A stretch of 64,000 nucleotides of DNA from Clostridiaceae bacterium (GCA_904501705.1 CAJGCA010000002.1:1-64000), one strand, 5' to 3'. Shown: positions 21,845-29,838, counted from the stretch's first letter. The notes: generated from the letters alone by a model not told the origin. Made by a program: numbers and translations.

Positions 21845-22599
21845 GGCACGAACTCGGATATATGAATCAAACTCAATATGAGCTTATCTGCGGCGACTGT
21901 CTCGAAATGCTTCCGTTCGTTCCAACGGCATCCGTTGACATGATCTTCACGGACTTGCCTTACGGTACGACGCGAAACTCGTGGGATTGCGTCATTGATC
22001 TGGACCGTTTGTGGGAGCAGTATGAGCGGGTCATAAAGGATAACGGTGCGATTGCGCTTTGGGCGCAGTCCCCGTTCGACAAAGTCCTTGCCTGTTCCAA
22101 CTTGAAGCTCTATCGGTACGAATGGGTGATTGAGAAAACTTCTGCCACGGGCTTTCTGAACGCCCACAAGATGCCGATGAAAGCCCACGAGCAAATTCTT
22201 ATATTTTATAAGAAACTGCCGCAGTACAACCCGCAGATGGAACATGGACACGTCCGCAAGGTTTCTACCGCATTGCATAAGCGCAACTCGAAGGTCACGA
22301 CCAATTACGGCAAGCACGGGCTGACGAGCTACGACAGCACGGATAGATACCCGCGTGATGTGCTGCGCTTCAAGTGGGACAAGCAGAAGTCGTCCCTATC
22401 CCCCACGCAAAAGCCTGTGGCTGCGTGTGAGTACATGATCCGCACCTATACCAACATGGGCGATACCATCTTGGATTCATGTATGGGCAGCGGAACGACC
22501 GGCGTAGCTGCCATGAACCTCGGCAGGAAGTTTATAGGAATGGAGATCGACCAGGATATGTACGAGATCTCAAGCGACAGAATTGGAGGGACCACATGA
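21841..22599 (+). CDS. Beta-class DNA methyltransferase (N6-A or N4-C)
   Basis: 252 aa. ATG at 21841 overlaps the upstream stop (ATGA); a second ATG at 21862 is possible. Motif IV is TDLPYGTT near residue 45. The target-recognition stretch follows, and motif I (LDSCMGSGTTGVAA) comes near residue 217 with the 'KFIGMEID' strand, i.e. the beta-class order IV...I. DLPY in place of DPPY is within the family range. Likely a site-specific modification enzyme without a cognate nuclease nearby. Confidence 0.88.
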   Translation: MRHELGYMNQTQYELICGDCLEMLPFVPTASVDMIFTDLPYGTTRNSWDCVIDLDRLWEQYERVIKDNGAIALWAQSPFDKVLACSNLKLYRYEWVIEKTSATGFLNAHKMPMKAHEQILIFYKKLPQYNPQMEHGHVRKVSTALHKRNSKVTTNYGKHGLTSYDSTDRYPRDVLRFKWDKQKSSLSPTQKPVAACEYMIRTYTNMGDTILDSCMGSGTTGVAAMNLGRKFIGMEIDQDMYEISSDRIGGTT

Positions 22600-23282
22600 A
22601 GCCACCTATCTATGAGCCGAAAGGCAAAGCCAAGGAATACGGAGACTTGGCCTTGAACATCTACACCGGATGCCCGCACCGTTGCTATTACTGCTTCGCA
22701 CCGAGCGTCCTGCATCGGGACAAGGAGAAATTCCACTCGGAGGTTGCGCCCAGAGAGGGAATCGTCGAGGCCACCAGGAAGCAGCTTGAAGCCGAGAAGA
22801 TCACCGGCAAGCTGATCCACCTCTGCTTTACGTGCGACCCCTATCCGACCGGCTATGATACGTCGGTCACGCGAGAGATCATCAAGCTTCTGAAAGAGCA
22901 TGGGAACCACGTTCAGATCCTGACCAAAGGCAACGGCCACCGTGACTTCGATTTGCTGGATGGCGAGGACTGGTACGGGATTACGCTGGACGGGAGCGAA
23001 TCTGCTGCCAAAGCAGTCGCAATGCTTGACACTCTTCGCACTGCCGCCCTTGACGCAAACACATGGATTTCCCTTGAGCCAGTTTTGGATGACAGAAGGG
23101 CGCTGACCTATATAAGTCTGGCGAAAGACTTTTTCGTTAACAAGGTCAAAATCGGGAAGCTGAACTACTACAAGTCGGACATTGACTGGAAAAAGTTCGG
23201 GAATGAGGCAGAAGAACTTTGCCAGCGCATTGGCATTGACTACTACATCAAGGACAGTTTGCGGAAGGAGATGGAAGCATGA
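22596..23282 (+). CDS. Radical SAM protein, SplB/COG1533-like
   Basis: 228 aa. The 4Fe-4S-binding motif CPHRCYYC (CxxxCxxC) is near residue 28, after the strand LNIYTGC. Downstream are LCFTCDPYPTG, an 'ILTKG' strand and TWISLEPVLD, all typical of the radical SAM barrel of the spore photoproduct lyase-like family. Members cleave S-adenosylmethionine to a radical; the substrate here is unknown. Being the fourth gene of a methyltransferase run (4-nt overlaps) suggests a nucleic-acid substrate, but that is inference. Confidence 0.82.
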   Translation: MKPPIYEPKGKAKEYGDLALNIYTGCPHRCYYCFAPSVLHRDKEKFHSEVAPREGIVEATRKQLEAEKITGKLIHLCFTCDPYPTGYDTSVTREIIKLLKEHGNHVQILTKGNGHRDFDLLDGEDWYGITLDGSESAAKAVAMLDTLRTAALDANTWISLEPVLDDRRALTYISLAKDFFVNKVKIGKLNYYKSDIDWKKFGNEAEELCQRIGIDYYIKDSLRKEMEA

Positions 23283-23593
23283 TTTCTTTGGACGAGTCCC
23301 TGCGATTTGACCGGCTCCGCCAGAGGACGATGCGGGCGGTCGAGCACGAGCTGAAGCTGGACGGAATGTGCAAAAGCTACGAGGGCACATTTGAGGTAAC
23401 GATGTCTTTCCCGGATTATTTCCAGGACGAGACTGGGACGAAGCCTCCCGACTTCGTAGCCATCACGCTTCACTGTTATGTCCTCGGGCCGAGCCGCCAC
23501 TATCGGTGGATAGGGCCGACGTTTCTGGACGCTCTCCAAAAAGCGGAGGCGGAGATCGATTCGTGGATTGAACATCAAGAGGAGGAACTGTAA
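23279..23593 (+). CDS. Hypothetical protein
   Basis: 104 aa (MISLDESLRFDRLRQRTMRA). Helix, then a beta-rich part (YEGTFEVTMSFPDYF ... ITLHCYVLGPSRHYRW), then a closing acidic helix. ATGA overlap with the radical SAM gene. No family recognised. Confidence 0.65.
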   Translation: MISLDESLRFDRLRQRTMRAVEHELKLDGMCKSYEGTFEVTMSFPDYFQDETGTKPPDFVAITLHCYVLGPSRHYRWIGPTFLDALQKAEAEIDSWIEHQEEEL

Positions 23594-23938
23594 ATGACCT
23601 TTGGCGACAAAATTTGGTACGGAGACGGTCACGAGGGGTGGGTGGTGGACAAAAACGCCATCTACGTCACCTACCCGCTCCCGTCTTTCCGATGGGACGC
23701 CACTCTTGAACGATTGATAATCGAGAGGAAATCCCCATTTGACCCCAAGCGCATTCTGCGCTCCGGCCCTGCGACCATCGTGTTCTGGGAGGACGGGACA
23801 AAAACGGTAGTGAAGTGCGCTGCCGACGAGAACGACAACACCTACGCCGCCTTTACAGCGGCTCTGGCAATCAAGATTTTCGGAAGCAACTCCGCCGTGA
23901 AGAAGCTCGTCAAGAGCAAGACGGAGGAAGCGAAATGA
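23594..23938 (+). CDS. Hypothetical protein
   Basis: 114 aa (MTFGDKIWYGDGHEGWVVDK), directly abutting the upstream stop. A beta-rich N-terminus is followed by 'ATIVFWEDGTKTVVKCAADENDNTY', cut here as VFWEDGTKTVVKC, and a helix: the layout of phage proteins in which a strand pair carries W.DG(T/S).T.V. Function unknown. Confidence 0.65.
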   Translation: MTFGDKIWYGDGHEGWVVDKNAIYVTYPLPSFRWDATLERLIIERKSPFDPKRILRSGPATIVFWEDGTKTVVKCAADENDNTYAAFTAALAIKIFGSNSAVKKLVKSKTEEAK

Positions 23939-24126
23939 CCGAGAGTGATCCGGAAACTCAGCGGCTCCGGGCGGAGAATGCCCGTCTTCGCCGCAAACTG
24001 AGCGAGGCAATCTTGGACATCAACGCGATCCTCGTTGAACACTCTTTCTGCGGCTACTGTATGTACTGCGACGCCGACTGCCGCCCCGGTGACGGAAGCT
24101 GCGTACCGAAATGGAGGGGAATGTAA
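23935..24126 (+). CDS. Small coiled-coil/zinc protein
   Basis: 63 aa (MTESDPETQRLRAENARLRR), a short leucine-rich coil followed by CGYCMYCDADC, a four-Cys cluster. ATGA overlap with the upstream gene. Confidence 0.6.
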   Translation: MTESDPETQRLRAENARLRRKLSEAILDINAILVEHSFCGYCMYCDADCRPGDGSCVPKWRGM

Positions 24127-24127
24127 T

Positions 24128-24463
24128 ATGGGTGATCTCTTGGACGGGAATTTCAAATTTTTCCTCGCAACTCCGATCGGCATGATGGAGTTTCATCCTG
24201 TGCCGGAAACTCTAAATATGACAGACGGCGACGGCGACTCCATTGTACTTAGACCAATGGAAACATCTTTCTCCTGTAGCCTATATCTCAATCGAATGTC
24301 CAGCAAGCGGTTCAAAAAACGGATGATGGCTCTTGGTCTACCGCGAAACGCCGCCGAAAAGATGGTCAAGAGCGTCAAGAGGTGGCACGGGCTTGTACCG
24401 TATAGCCTCGTGTGGATACGGATGGTTGCAGGGGCGGAAGCAGAATTTGGGAGGAGCCTTTGA
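24128..24463 (+). CDS. Hypothetical protein
   Basis: 111 aa (MGDLLDGNFKFFLATPIGMM). The C-terminal half is basic and helical (SSKRFKKRMMALGLPRNAAE). No motif recognised. Confidence 0.6.
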   Translation: MGDLLDGNFKFFLATPIGMMEFHPVPETLNMTDGDGDSIVLRPMETSFSCSLYLNRMSSKRFKKRMMALGLPRNAAEKMVKSVKRWHGLVPYSLVWIRMVAGAEAEFGRSL

Positions 24464-24464
24464 T

Positions 24465-25061
24465 ATGGGTTACAGGCAATATATCTACGAGTTTGACAAA
24501 AGCCTCGTAGAAGGAGTCCGAAAGTGCAAAACGGAGGACGAACTATGCGCTTTCCTCGAAAAGACATCACCCAATGCGGTGGAGCATGACTTTGACGGGG
24601 AAAAGTACGCCAAGCTGTATGACATTGGAACCGAGCTGTACGAGTTTGGGAAATACTTTGAATATTCGGACGAGATGTACAAGCACGGTGACAGTCTGTT
24701 CATGTCTGAAGAACTGAATGAACGATATTCCGATTATGGGCCAATCGTCCTTGACCCAGACGGGATTCTCGGTGCCATCGAGTTTTACAGGAAGAAGGTC
24801 GCCGGGATATACGAAGACCTTCTCCGAGAAAAGTCAGAGAACGAATGGGATGATCGGTCGCAGTTTGACCGGCTTCTTTCCCACGCGAGGGATTATCTGC
24901 ATTGGTGGAAGCCCACTTATGGGTATAGTCCCGGAAATCTGAATGTGGACAATCCATGCATCGTGAACTCTTGGCTATATGAACATGGATATTTTGAACT
25001 CATCAGGATCTACAAGACATTCGATTGGGAGAACAAGTCGATGGTCTTCATGGGGTGGTAA
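24465..25061 (+). CDS. Hypothetical protein
   Basis: 198 aa (MGYRQYIYEFDKSLVEGVRK). Acidic and helical, Tyr/Phe-rich (LYEFGKYFEYSDEMYKHGDS). Resembles immunity-protein-like or DUF proteins in composition only; no family assigned. Confidence 0.6.
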   Translation: MGYRQYIYEFDKSLVEGVRKCKTEDELCAFLEKTSPNAVEHDFDGEKYAKLYDIGTELYEFGKYFEYSDEMYKHGDSLFMSEELNERYSDYGPIVLDPDGILGAIEFYRKKVAGIYEDLLREKSENEWDDRSQFDRLLSHARDYLHWWKPTYGYSPGNLNVDNPCIVNSWLYEHGYFELIRIYKTFDWENKSMVFMGW

Positions 25062-25063
25062 TT

Positions 25064-25249
25064 ATGACCTACACAGACATGAATACGCCGGACAACACAA
25101 CGGCGACAACGACCGCAACATCGTGGCCGCCCACGCCAGAACCGTGCGCCAGCCGACTGCCGTGTGGCCTGTGCCTCATCACGCAGAATATGTGTCCCAA
25201 GTACGTGGAGCCGATGAAGATAACGTGGAACGAGGTAACGTGCAAATGA
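25064..25249 (+). CDS. Small Thr/Cys-containing protein
   Basis: 61 aa. A Thr/Pro-rich N-terminal 30 residues precede CASRLPCGLCLITQNMC, a possible metal site. It overlaps the next gene (ATGA). Confidence 0.5.
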   Translation: MTYTDMNTPDNTTATTTATSWPPTPEPCASRLPCGLCLITQNMCPKYVEPMKITWNEVTCK

Positions 25250-25335
25250 AGGAGTGCTACGATCTGCGCGACCGCTGCGTGTGGTATCTGAACGGCGGAT
25301 GCAGTGAATGGAGGCGAAAGCATGAACTGCGCTGA
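25246..25335 (+). CDS. Very small Cys protein
   Basis: 29 aa (MKECYDLRDRCVWYLNGGCS). Supported by ATGA overlap upstream and by a 14-nt overlap with the next gene. Three Cys residues. Could be a leader peptide; low certainty. Confidence 0.4.
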   Translation: MKECYDLRDRCVWYLNGGCSEWRRKHELR

Positions 25336-25672
25336 CTGCAAATACAGCCACGACACCGGAACGGCGCTTTTGTGCTGGGGGCAGAGGTTCGCCCCTCCCG
25401 TAGATTCAGATGACTGGTGCGATGGCTGGAAGCCTCGTGCGGGGGAACCAGGCTGGACTTCGTGCGGCTATTCGCTGCCGAGCATCTGGGTTTCCGTGCA
25501 GGCATACATCCCGGACGAAGCGCCCATGCCGACGGTGCGGGAGGCGTACCTGATTGACACCACAGGCGATGGAATACCGGAGGCGTGGTTTATCCCCGCC
25601 CTGCGCCGTGCCGTGCATCTGAGCGAGGTGGAGGCGTGGCGACCGATGGCGGATCCGCCGAAGATGAAATGA
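25322..25672 (+). CDS. Zinc-knuckle protein with DUF551-like C-terminus
   Basis: 116 aa. N-terminal MNCADCKYSHDTG with CWG and WCDGW Cys positions. The C-terminal half reads REAYLIDTTG ... AWFIPALRRAV ... VEAWRPMADPPK, the pattern of DUF551-type ends. ATGA overlap to the next gene. Confidence 0.65.
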   Translation: MNCADCKYSHDTGTALLCWGQRFAPPVDSDDWCDGWKPRAGEPGWTSCGYSLPSIWVSVQAYIPDEAPMPTVREAYLIDTTGDGIPEAWFIPALRRAVHLSEVEAWRPMADPPKMK

Positions 25673-26133
25673 ACGACTGCTCCAAGTGTTGTTTCTTCCG
25701 GTCGGATGCCTGGTGCTATTGGAAACTCCGGTATGTTCGCCCGGACGGCCCGGTGTGTATGCAGTCCATCGGCGGCGTAACCTCAGAAGAGATAGAAGAA
25801 CTCGCCACAACAGTAGCAACGGTAGCAAGAAGATCGAGTTCCACCATTACCTTTGCGACAGATAAACTATCCGAAATGGTCGATTACTGTGTCCGCCAAG
25901 CCGAAATAAAGCTCAGAGAAGAGCAGAAAAAAGCAGACGACAGGCCAAAGTGCCTGTCCTGCGGGAAACTCCTGTACATCGAGCGCCGTGGCCGTGATGG
26001 CTATTGCGCCGAGTGCGGATGCTACATCCCGCAAATCATGTACGACAGACGTTTTGCCGACGCCGACAAAACGACGAACCCAATGAGCGTACCACGACCG
26101 AAACCGATGCCAACGGTGAAGTGCCGTGGGTAA
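25669..26133 (+). CDS. Zinc-binding hypothetical protein
   Basis: 154 aa. N-terminal CSKCCFF...WCYW...VCMQS cluster, a central acidic helix, and a second zinc ribbon (CLSCGKLLYIERRGRDGYC, CGCY). Two metal sites joined by a helix; function unknown. Confidence 0.6.
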   Translation: MNDCSKCCFFRSDAWCYWKLRYVRPDGPVCMQSIGGVTSEEIEELATTVATVARRSSSTITFATDKLSEMVDYCVRQAEIKLREEQKKADDRPKCLSCGKLLYIERRGRDGYCAECGCYIPQIMYDRRFADADKTTNPMSVPRPKPMPTVKCRG

Positions 26134-26148
26134 GGAGGAGTTTAGATA

Positions 26149-26439
26149 ATGATTTGGATTTTTGGGCTGATTTGGCGGGCGGTGTGCAAGGCTGTAAAGA
26201 TGCCGATGAGCCGCCTGCACAGTTCGATGTGGGATCGCAACGACCATGCCCACATCTGCCTCGCCGCACGGCTTTTGGAGCCTGATGACTTCCGAAAAGT
26301 ATGTCCTCTTGTGAAGCCGATAATAGAGCATGAGGACGAGTGCGATGAGTGCGGATATTTTGCCATCGTTGACTTTGATACGAGCATGAGCGGAAAACGC
26401 TCCATATCTATCTACCAAAAAGGAGAATGGCAGCCTTGA
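26149..26439 (+). CDS. Hypothetical protein with N-terminal hydrophobic helix
   Basis: 96 aa (MIWIFGLIWRAVCKAVKMPM). The first 15 residues could anchor it in the membrane; CDECGYFAI near residue 68 is a CxxC. It overlaps the HAD gene by 13 nt. Confidence 0.6.
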   Translation: MIWIFGLIWRAVCKAVKMPMSRLHSSMWDRNDHAHICLAARLLEPDDFRKVCPLVKPIIEHEDECDECGYFAIVDFDTSMSGKRSISIYQKGEWQP

Positions 26440-26993
26440 TTATTGCCGTAGACTTTGACAACACGCTTTCACTTGGCAACTGGCCCGATGTCGGCCCTGC
26501 CAATATGCCCGTTATAGAAGCACTTCTGGAGCGCAAGGAGCGGGGCGATAAGATCATCCTATGGACGTGCCGGGGCGGAGACGAGCTGTCCGCCGCCGTG
26601 GCCTGGTGCAAGATATACGGTCTGGAGTTCGATGCCGTCAACGCCAATCTCCCAGAGATGTTGGAGGCGTGGGGCTTTAAGGATACCAGAAAAGTCTTTG
26701 CCAATGAATACTGGGATGACGGTGCCGTTCCGGTTTCATCCATAAATGATACTGATGGCGGAATGACGGACCGAGAACTCCGGGCTGCCGCCACGGGCAT
26801 CGTTGTCTACAATTATATCATGGAGCACGGAGCACCGCCGGAGCCGAACGAAGACGGCTTTGTGGAGATGGTCGGATGTCTCAGCGACGAAGCCATGGAG
26901 CAAGCCCTTGAGTTCTGCTCTTATATCGCACCCAACGTCACAGAACTTGAATGGTTTGGCGAGGATGAGGAGACCGAGGATGGCGGGGAGTGA
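26427..26993 (+). CDS. HAD-superfamily phosphatase
   Basis: 188 aa. The nucleophile motif DFDNTLS lies near residue 9, followed by WTCRGGDELSAAVAWCKIYG, the second HAD strand-helix unit, and DDGAVPVS near residue 98. The last 70 residues form a separate acidic helical part. This subgroup of small HAD proteins has been proposed to act on nucleotides or sugars; substrate unknown. Confidence 0.75.
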   Translation: MAALIIAVDFDNTLSLGNWPDVGPANMPVIEALLERKERGDKIILWTCRGGDELSAAVAWCKIYGLEFDAVNANLPEMLEAWGFKDTRKVFANEYWDDGAVPVSSINDTDGGMTDRELRAAATGIVVYNYIMEHGAPPEPNEDGFVEMVGCLSDEAMEQALEFCSYIAPNVTELEWFGEDEETEDGGE

Positions 26994-27177
26994 GCGATCC
27001 GCCGAGAGGCGAGAGATAAACAAACGCTATTACCAACGCCACAGAGCGGAGATACTTGCCCGCCAGAAAGAGTACCGGAAAGCGAACCGTGAAAGAATAC
27101 GGGAATACAAGAGAGCATACATGGCGGAGTACCGTGAGGGAATCCTGCGCCGGGGCGAACATACCGAAGATAACTAA
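26980..27177 (+). CDS. Small basic protein
   Basis: 65 aa (MAGSERSAERREINKRYYQR). An Arg/Lys/Tyr-rich single helix with repeated 'Y...R' units, likely nucleic-acid binding. Last gene before the terminator. Confidence 0.65.
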   Translation: MAGSERSAERREINKRYYQRHRAEILARQKEYRKANRERIREYKRAYMAEYREGILRRGEHTEDN

Positions 27178-27182
27178 AAAAA

Positions 27183-27216
27183 GGGAGTTGGCTACATTTC
27201 GTAGTCAGCTCCCTTT
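27183..27216 (+). terminator. Rho-independent terminator
   Basis: Stem GGGAG.TGGCTAC/GTAGTCA.CTCCC with loop ATTTC and TTT tract, directly after the last gene of the modification operon. Confidence 0.8.
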
Positions 27217-27521
27217 CCCCATATTTTCCCCATATTAGACCAGCAAAAATGGCTTTCCCCATACGTTCCCCATATCAAAAATGACCACATTTGACCACTT
27301 TTGGCCTGCGCGAAAAGCCACTTTTCAAATTGCCTGAAAACGAAAAAAGCCTTGATATCACTGAGTTTTTCAGCAATATCAAGGCTTCCGGAGCTTTGGC
27401 AGCGGGAGAAGGATTCGAACCCTCACATACAGAGTCAGAGGCAGGAAAGGCGCGACCCAAAAGCCTTGAAATTTAAGGGGAAATAGGAGGTTGCGATATT
27501 TTCCCCATGCGATTCCCCGTA
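27215..27521. other. Phage attachment site (attP) with arm-type repeats
   Basis: Core: 27397-27424 equals, on the minus strand, the T-arm and 3' acceptor of a tRNA (GAGGGTTCGAATCC..., discriminator G, CCA). TTCCCCATA repeats occur at 27215, 27226, 27255 and 27266, and on the other side as TTCCCCATG (27501) and TTCCCCGTA (27513). Two TGACCAC repeats (27282, 27292) lie between. These look like integrase arm sites on both sides of the core, as in an unrecombined attP. Confidence 0.75.
27345..27385 (-). terminator. Terminator of the integrase transcript
   Basis: Minus-strand stem GCCTTGATAT/ATATCAAGGC with a 17-nt loop and T6. It lies beyond the att core from the integrase gene, so the transcript crosses the core. 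Confidence 0.8.
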
Positions 27522-28742
27522 TCACTTTTTCTTGCGGTAGGCGTTTATGAGCTTTGCGGCGGCGATAGCGTCCTCCTCGCCGGAGTGAGTATAGATATTT
27601 GCAGTGGTGGCGATATCCTCATGCCCCAAGATGTATTTTGCACTTGTGATAGGAACTCCGGCTTTCTTCAAGTCGGTGGCATAGGTGTGCCGGAGATTAT
27701 AAAGATCAAAGTCCTCCGCCAGTTTGTGCCCGTTCCGTGGTTTCGACTTGTCATGGGGATCTGGGTATAACGGTGTACCGTTATCTTTTAAGTCTTTCGG
27801 GTCGTAGATGTGACCGTGCGGCGTCGTCTCCGCCCCCATCATCAAATCCATCTGCCTGGTAAACGACCGCCAGTTGTTTGTCAAGCACGTTTGAGTCATC
27901 ATAGATTTACCATCCGTCTGCGGGAAAACGTAGTCGGATGGTTTTTTCTTTTTCACGGCCTTTTTAAGGTCTGGTATCAGGTCGTCCGGTATCGACACCT
28001 TGCGGATACCGGCGGCGGTCTTCGGGTCACCCACGGCATACGTCCCGGACTCCAGGCTCTTGCTGATGCTTACGAGCTTTGCCTTGAAGTCCAGGTCGCT
28101 CACAAGGAGCGGGGGAGACTCCCCCGGGCGGATGCCCGTCCCGAGCAGAAACCGCACCCACAGGCCGCACCGATGCGTCTGGGCGACCTTTTCCAGAACG
28201 GCCCGCTCCTCATCGGTAATGGAACGGTGCTTCCCCTGCGTGTAGTCGGGGAGAGTCAGTTTGGTTGACGGGTCAAACGGTATCTTGCGCGAGGCGTAGG
28301 CTTGAGAGAACACACCCTTCATCACCATTCGTATCTTGGAAACGTGGGTCTTGGACATCCCCTTCTGGCTGTTGAGAATAGCCTGTAAGTCGTAGTCGTT
28401 GATGTCCCGCATCCGGCGCTTCCCAATATTCGGGATGATGTAGCCGTTGATTTTCTCCTCATACATCCGATAGCTTTTGGCAGACATGGTCCCCTGCCGT
28501 TTCTCCGAACCTGGCTTCCGCACCTGGGGCAGCTTGTACGTCTTCAGCCAGAACTTGCACCACGTTTCCACCGTGATGTTGGGCGAGGAGTCCAGTTCTC
28601 CCCGCTTCGCCGCCTCGATCTTGGCGGCGAGTTTTTTATACGCTTCGGCGTCGGTCTTTCCCCAACCCTCGTACTGCTTGCCCTCATAGACTTCCGTTTT
28701 GCGGACGTACTCGTATTTCTTTTTTTGATTAACAGTACCCAT
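27522..28742 (-). CDS. Phage integrase, tyrosine recombinase
   Basis: 406 aa from the ATG at 28742. An AP2-like arm-binding N-terminus (KYEYVRKTEVYEGKQYEGWG) is followed by the SAM-like core-binding domain (VETWCKFWLKTYK..., residues 55-165) and the catalytic domain. Active-site residues: Arg in GTGIRPGES, Lys in DPKTAAGIRKV, Arg in LYNLRHTYAT (the usual first His of HxxR is Tyr), GHEDIATT and nucleophile Tyr in ANIYTH. It should act at the adjacent attP. Confidence 0.93.
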   Translation of the reverse strand: MGTVNQKKKYEYVRKTEVYEGKQYEGWGKTDAEAYKKLAAKIEAAKRGELDSSPNITVETWCKFWLKTYKLPQVRKPGSEKRQGTMSAKSYRMYEEKINGYIIPNIGKRRMRDINDYDLQAILNSQKGMSKTHVSKIRMVMKGVFSQAYASRKIPFDPSTKLTLPDYTQGKHRSITDEERAVLEKVAQTHRCGLWVRFLLGTGIRPGESPPLLVSDLDFKAKLVSISKSLESGTYAVGDPKTAAGIRKVSIPDDLIPDLKKAVKKKKPSDYVFPQTDGKSMMTQTCLTNNWRSFTRQMDLMMGAETTPHGHIYDPKDLKDNGTPLYPDPHDKSKPRNGHKLAEDFDLYNLRHTYATDLKKAGVPITSAKYILGHEDIATTANIYTHSGEEDAIAAAKLINAYRKKK

Positions 28743-28746
28743 CGTG

Positions 28747-28983
28747 TCAGATGTTCTCGATCTCGGCGATGGGCTTCCCGTTATAGAAGTCCTCGTCAAC
28801 GATGTGGTCAACCTCGTGGTCGTATGCCTTTTTTGCTTTTTTCATGTCCCAGAGCAACCTTTCGTCCAAAAGGATCGAAAACGTACCGTCATCGTTCAGC
28901 GTGACAGCGCCTCCGTCCGTTCCGTTATCTTCCGGGAACGGCACCCAATGCACGAAGTAATCCACTCCAGCCACATACTTCAA
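28747..28983 (-). CDS. Mini ImmA/IrrE-like protein
   Basis: 78 aa. YDHEVDHIVDEDF carries HExxH followed by an acidic residue, the zincin motif of ImmA-type proteases that cleave phage repressors. Full-length ImmA proteins are about twice as long, so this may be a minimal or cut-down form. It sits directly after the repressor gene with a 4-nt overlap. Confidence 0.65.
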   Translation of the reverse strand: MKYVAGVDYFVHWVPFPEDNGTDGGAVTLNDDGTFSILLDERLLWDMKKAKKAYDHEVDHIVDEDFYNGKPIAEIENI

Positions 28984-29369
28984 TCCTTATCTCCTCCTGT
29001 CAGATCGGCAATCCAGTCCGCCATACGCAGGACCTGGGCTTCCGTCATGTTTTTGGTAGCAGAAAGGAGCGCCCTGCGCCCCGGCTGGTTGCGAAGCGCC
29101 TCCAGTGCGGCTTCAAGACCGTCTTCCACAGGCGAAACTTCCGCGACTTCGCTCTGCCTGTCTTTGCTGCTTTCGCTCTTTTCGTAACCAAGGAGTTCCC
29201 CAACAGTCACGCCAAAATGGTCCGCCAGTTTCGCCATCGTCGTTCCCCTTGGAATTGCTCCGTTGGCCCACCTTGAGGCCGCAGACTTATCCACACCTAC
29301 GATCCTCGTTACAGCCGTAGGCGTTTCCCCCCTTTCGTTGCACAGCCGAATAAATTCATCATAAAACAC
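28980..29369 (-). CDS. XRE-family repressor (CI-like)
   Basis: 129 aa. An N-terminal helix-turn-helix: TPTAVTRIVGVDKSAASRWANG, then PRGTTMAKLADHFGVTVGELLGY, a standard XRE domain (residues 1-65). The C-terminal helices (residues 80-128) may dimerise or be the target of the neighbouring ImmA-like protein. Transcribed away from the early operon. Confidence 0.85.
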   Translation of the reverse strand: MFYDEFIRLCNERGETPTAVTRIVGVDKSAASRWANGAIPRGTTMAKLADHFGVTVGELLGYEKSESSKDRQSEVAEVSPVEDGLEAALEALRNQPGRRALLSATKNMTEAQVLRMADWIADLTGGDKD

Positions 29370-29634
29370 AAAATTACCCCCTTCTTTTTATGCACAACGC
29401 CAAAGTTGATTTTTATGCATCTAAAGGGTTGACTTTGTCGCACCGTTGTGTTAGATTTTACCCGTGAGTTGCGAAAGGCGCAACAAAAACCAAAGCCCCG
29501 GCAGATGCTGCCCGTGCGTTGCGAATATGATTTGTCTGGCGACATCATAATAACACATACGGGTGATATTTGCAACAGCAAGATGTGGGGCGAACGCAAC
29601 TGTGACACACAAAATAGAGGAAAGGAGGGAGGAT
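29370..29634. promoter_or_regulatory. Lysogeny control region
   Basis: 265 bases between divergent repressor and Cro-like genes. It contains the rightward promoter below and several GTTGCG/CGCAAC half-sites (a palindrome GTTGCG-AAAGG-CGCAAC near 29467, further copies near 29517 and 29602), the likely repressor operators. Confidence 0.65.
29429..29457 (+). promoter_or_regulatory. Early rightward promoter
   Basis: -35 TTGACT (29429-29434), 17-bp spacer, -10 TAGATT (29452-29457), immediately upstream of the GTTGCG palindrome. Confidence 0.65.
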
Positions 29635-29838
29635 ATGCCGCCCAACGATTTTAAGAAAGCGGTAAAGCACCGCCTCGTTGACCTTGAGAAGTCTCAGGCG
29701 TGGCTATGCGGAGAGGTAACGGCGAGAACCGGACGGTACTGCGACAACGCCACGATCCGCCGGGTGCTGAATGGCACTACCAAGCGAACGCCGATTATAG
29801 CGGCCATCCGGGAAATCCTCGATCTCCCCGGAGAGTAA
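29635..29838 (+). CDS. Cro-like small DNA-binding protein
   Basis: 67 aa. FKKAVKHRLVDLEKSQAWL ... DNATIRRVLNGTTKRTPI resembles a compact helix-turn-helix of the Cro/phage-regulator type (recognition helix NATIRRVLNG). The ATG follows AAAGGAGGGAGG. First gene of the early operon. Confidence 0.75.
   Translation: MPPNDFKKAVKHRLVDLEKSQAWLCGEVTARTGRYCDNATIRRVLNGTTKRTPIIAAIREILDLPGE

Noticed and set aside
27397..27480. Complete tRNA on the minus strand at the att core
   Set aside because: Only the T-arm and 3' acceptor are present; no D- or anticodon arm follows, so it is an att core and not a tRNA gene.
27291..27486. Small frames over the att core in the plus direction
   Set aside because: They cross the terminator stem and the tRNA-derived core; no ribosome site.
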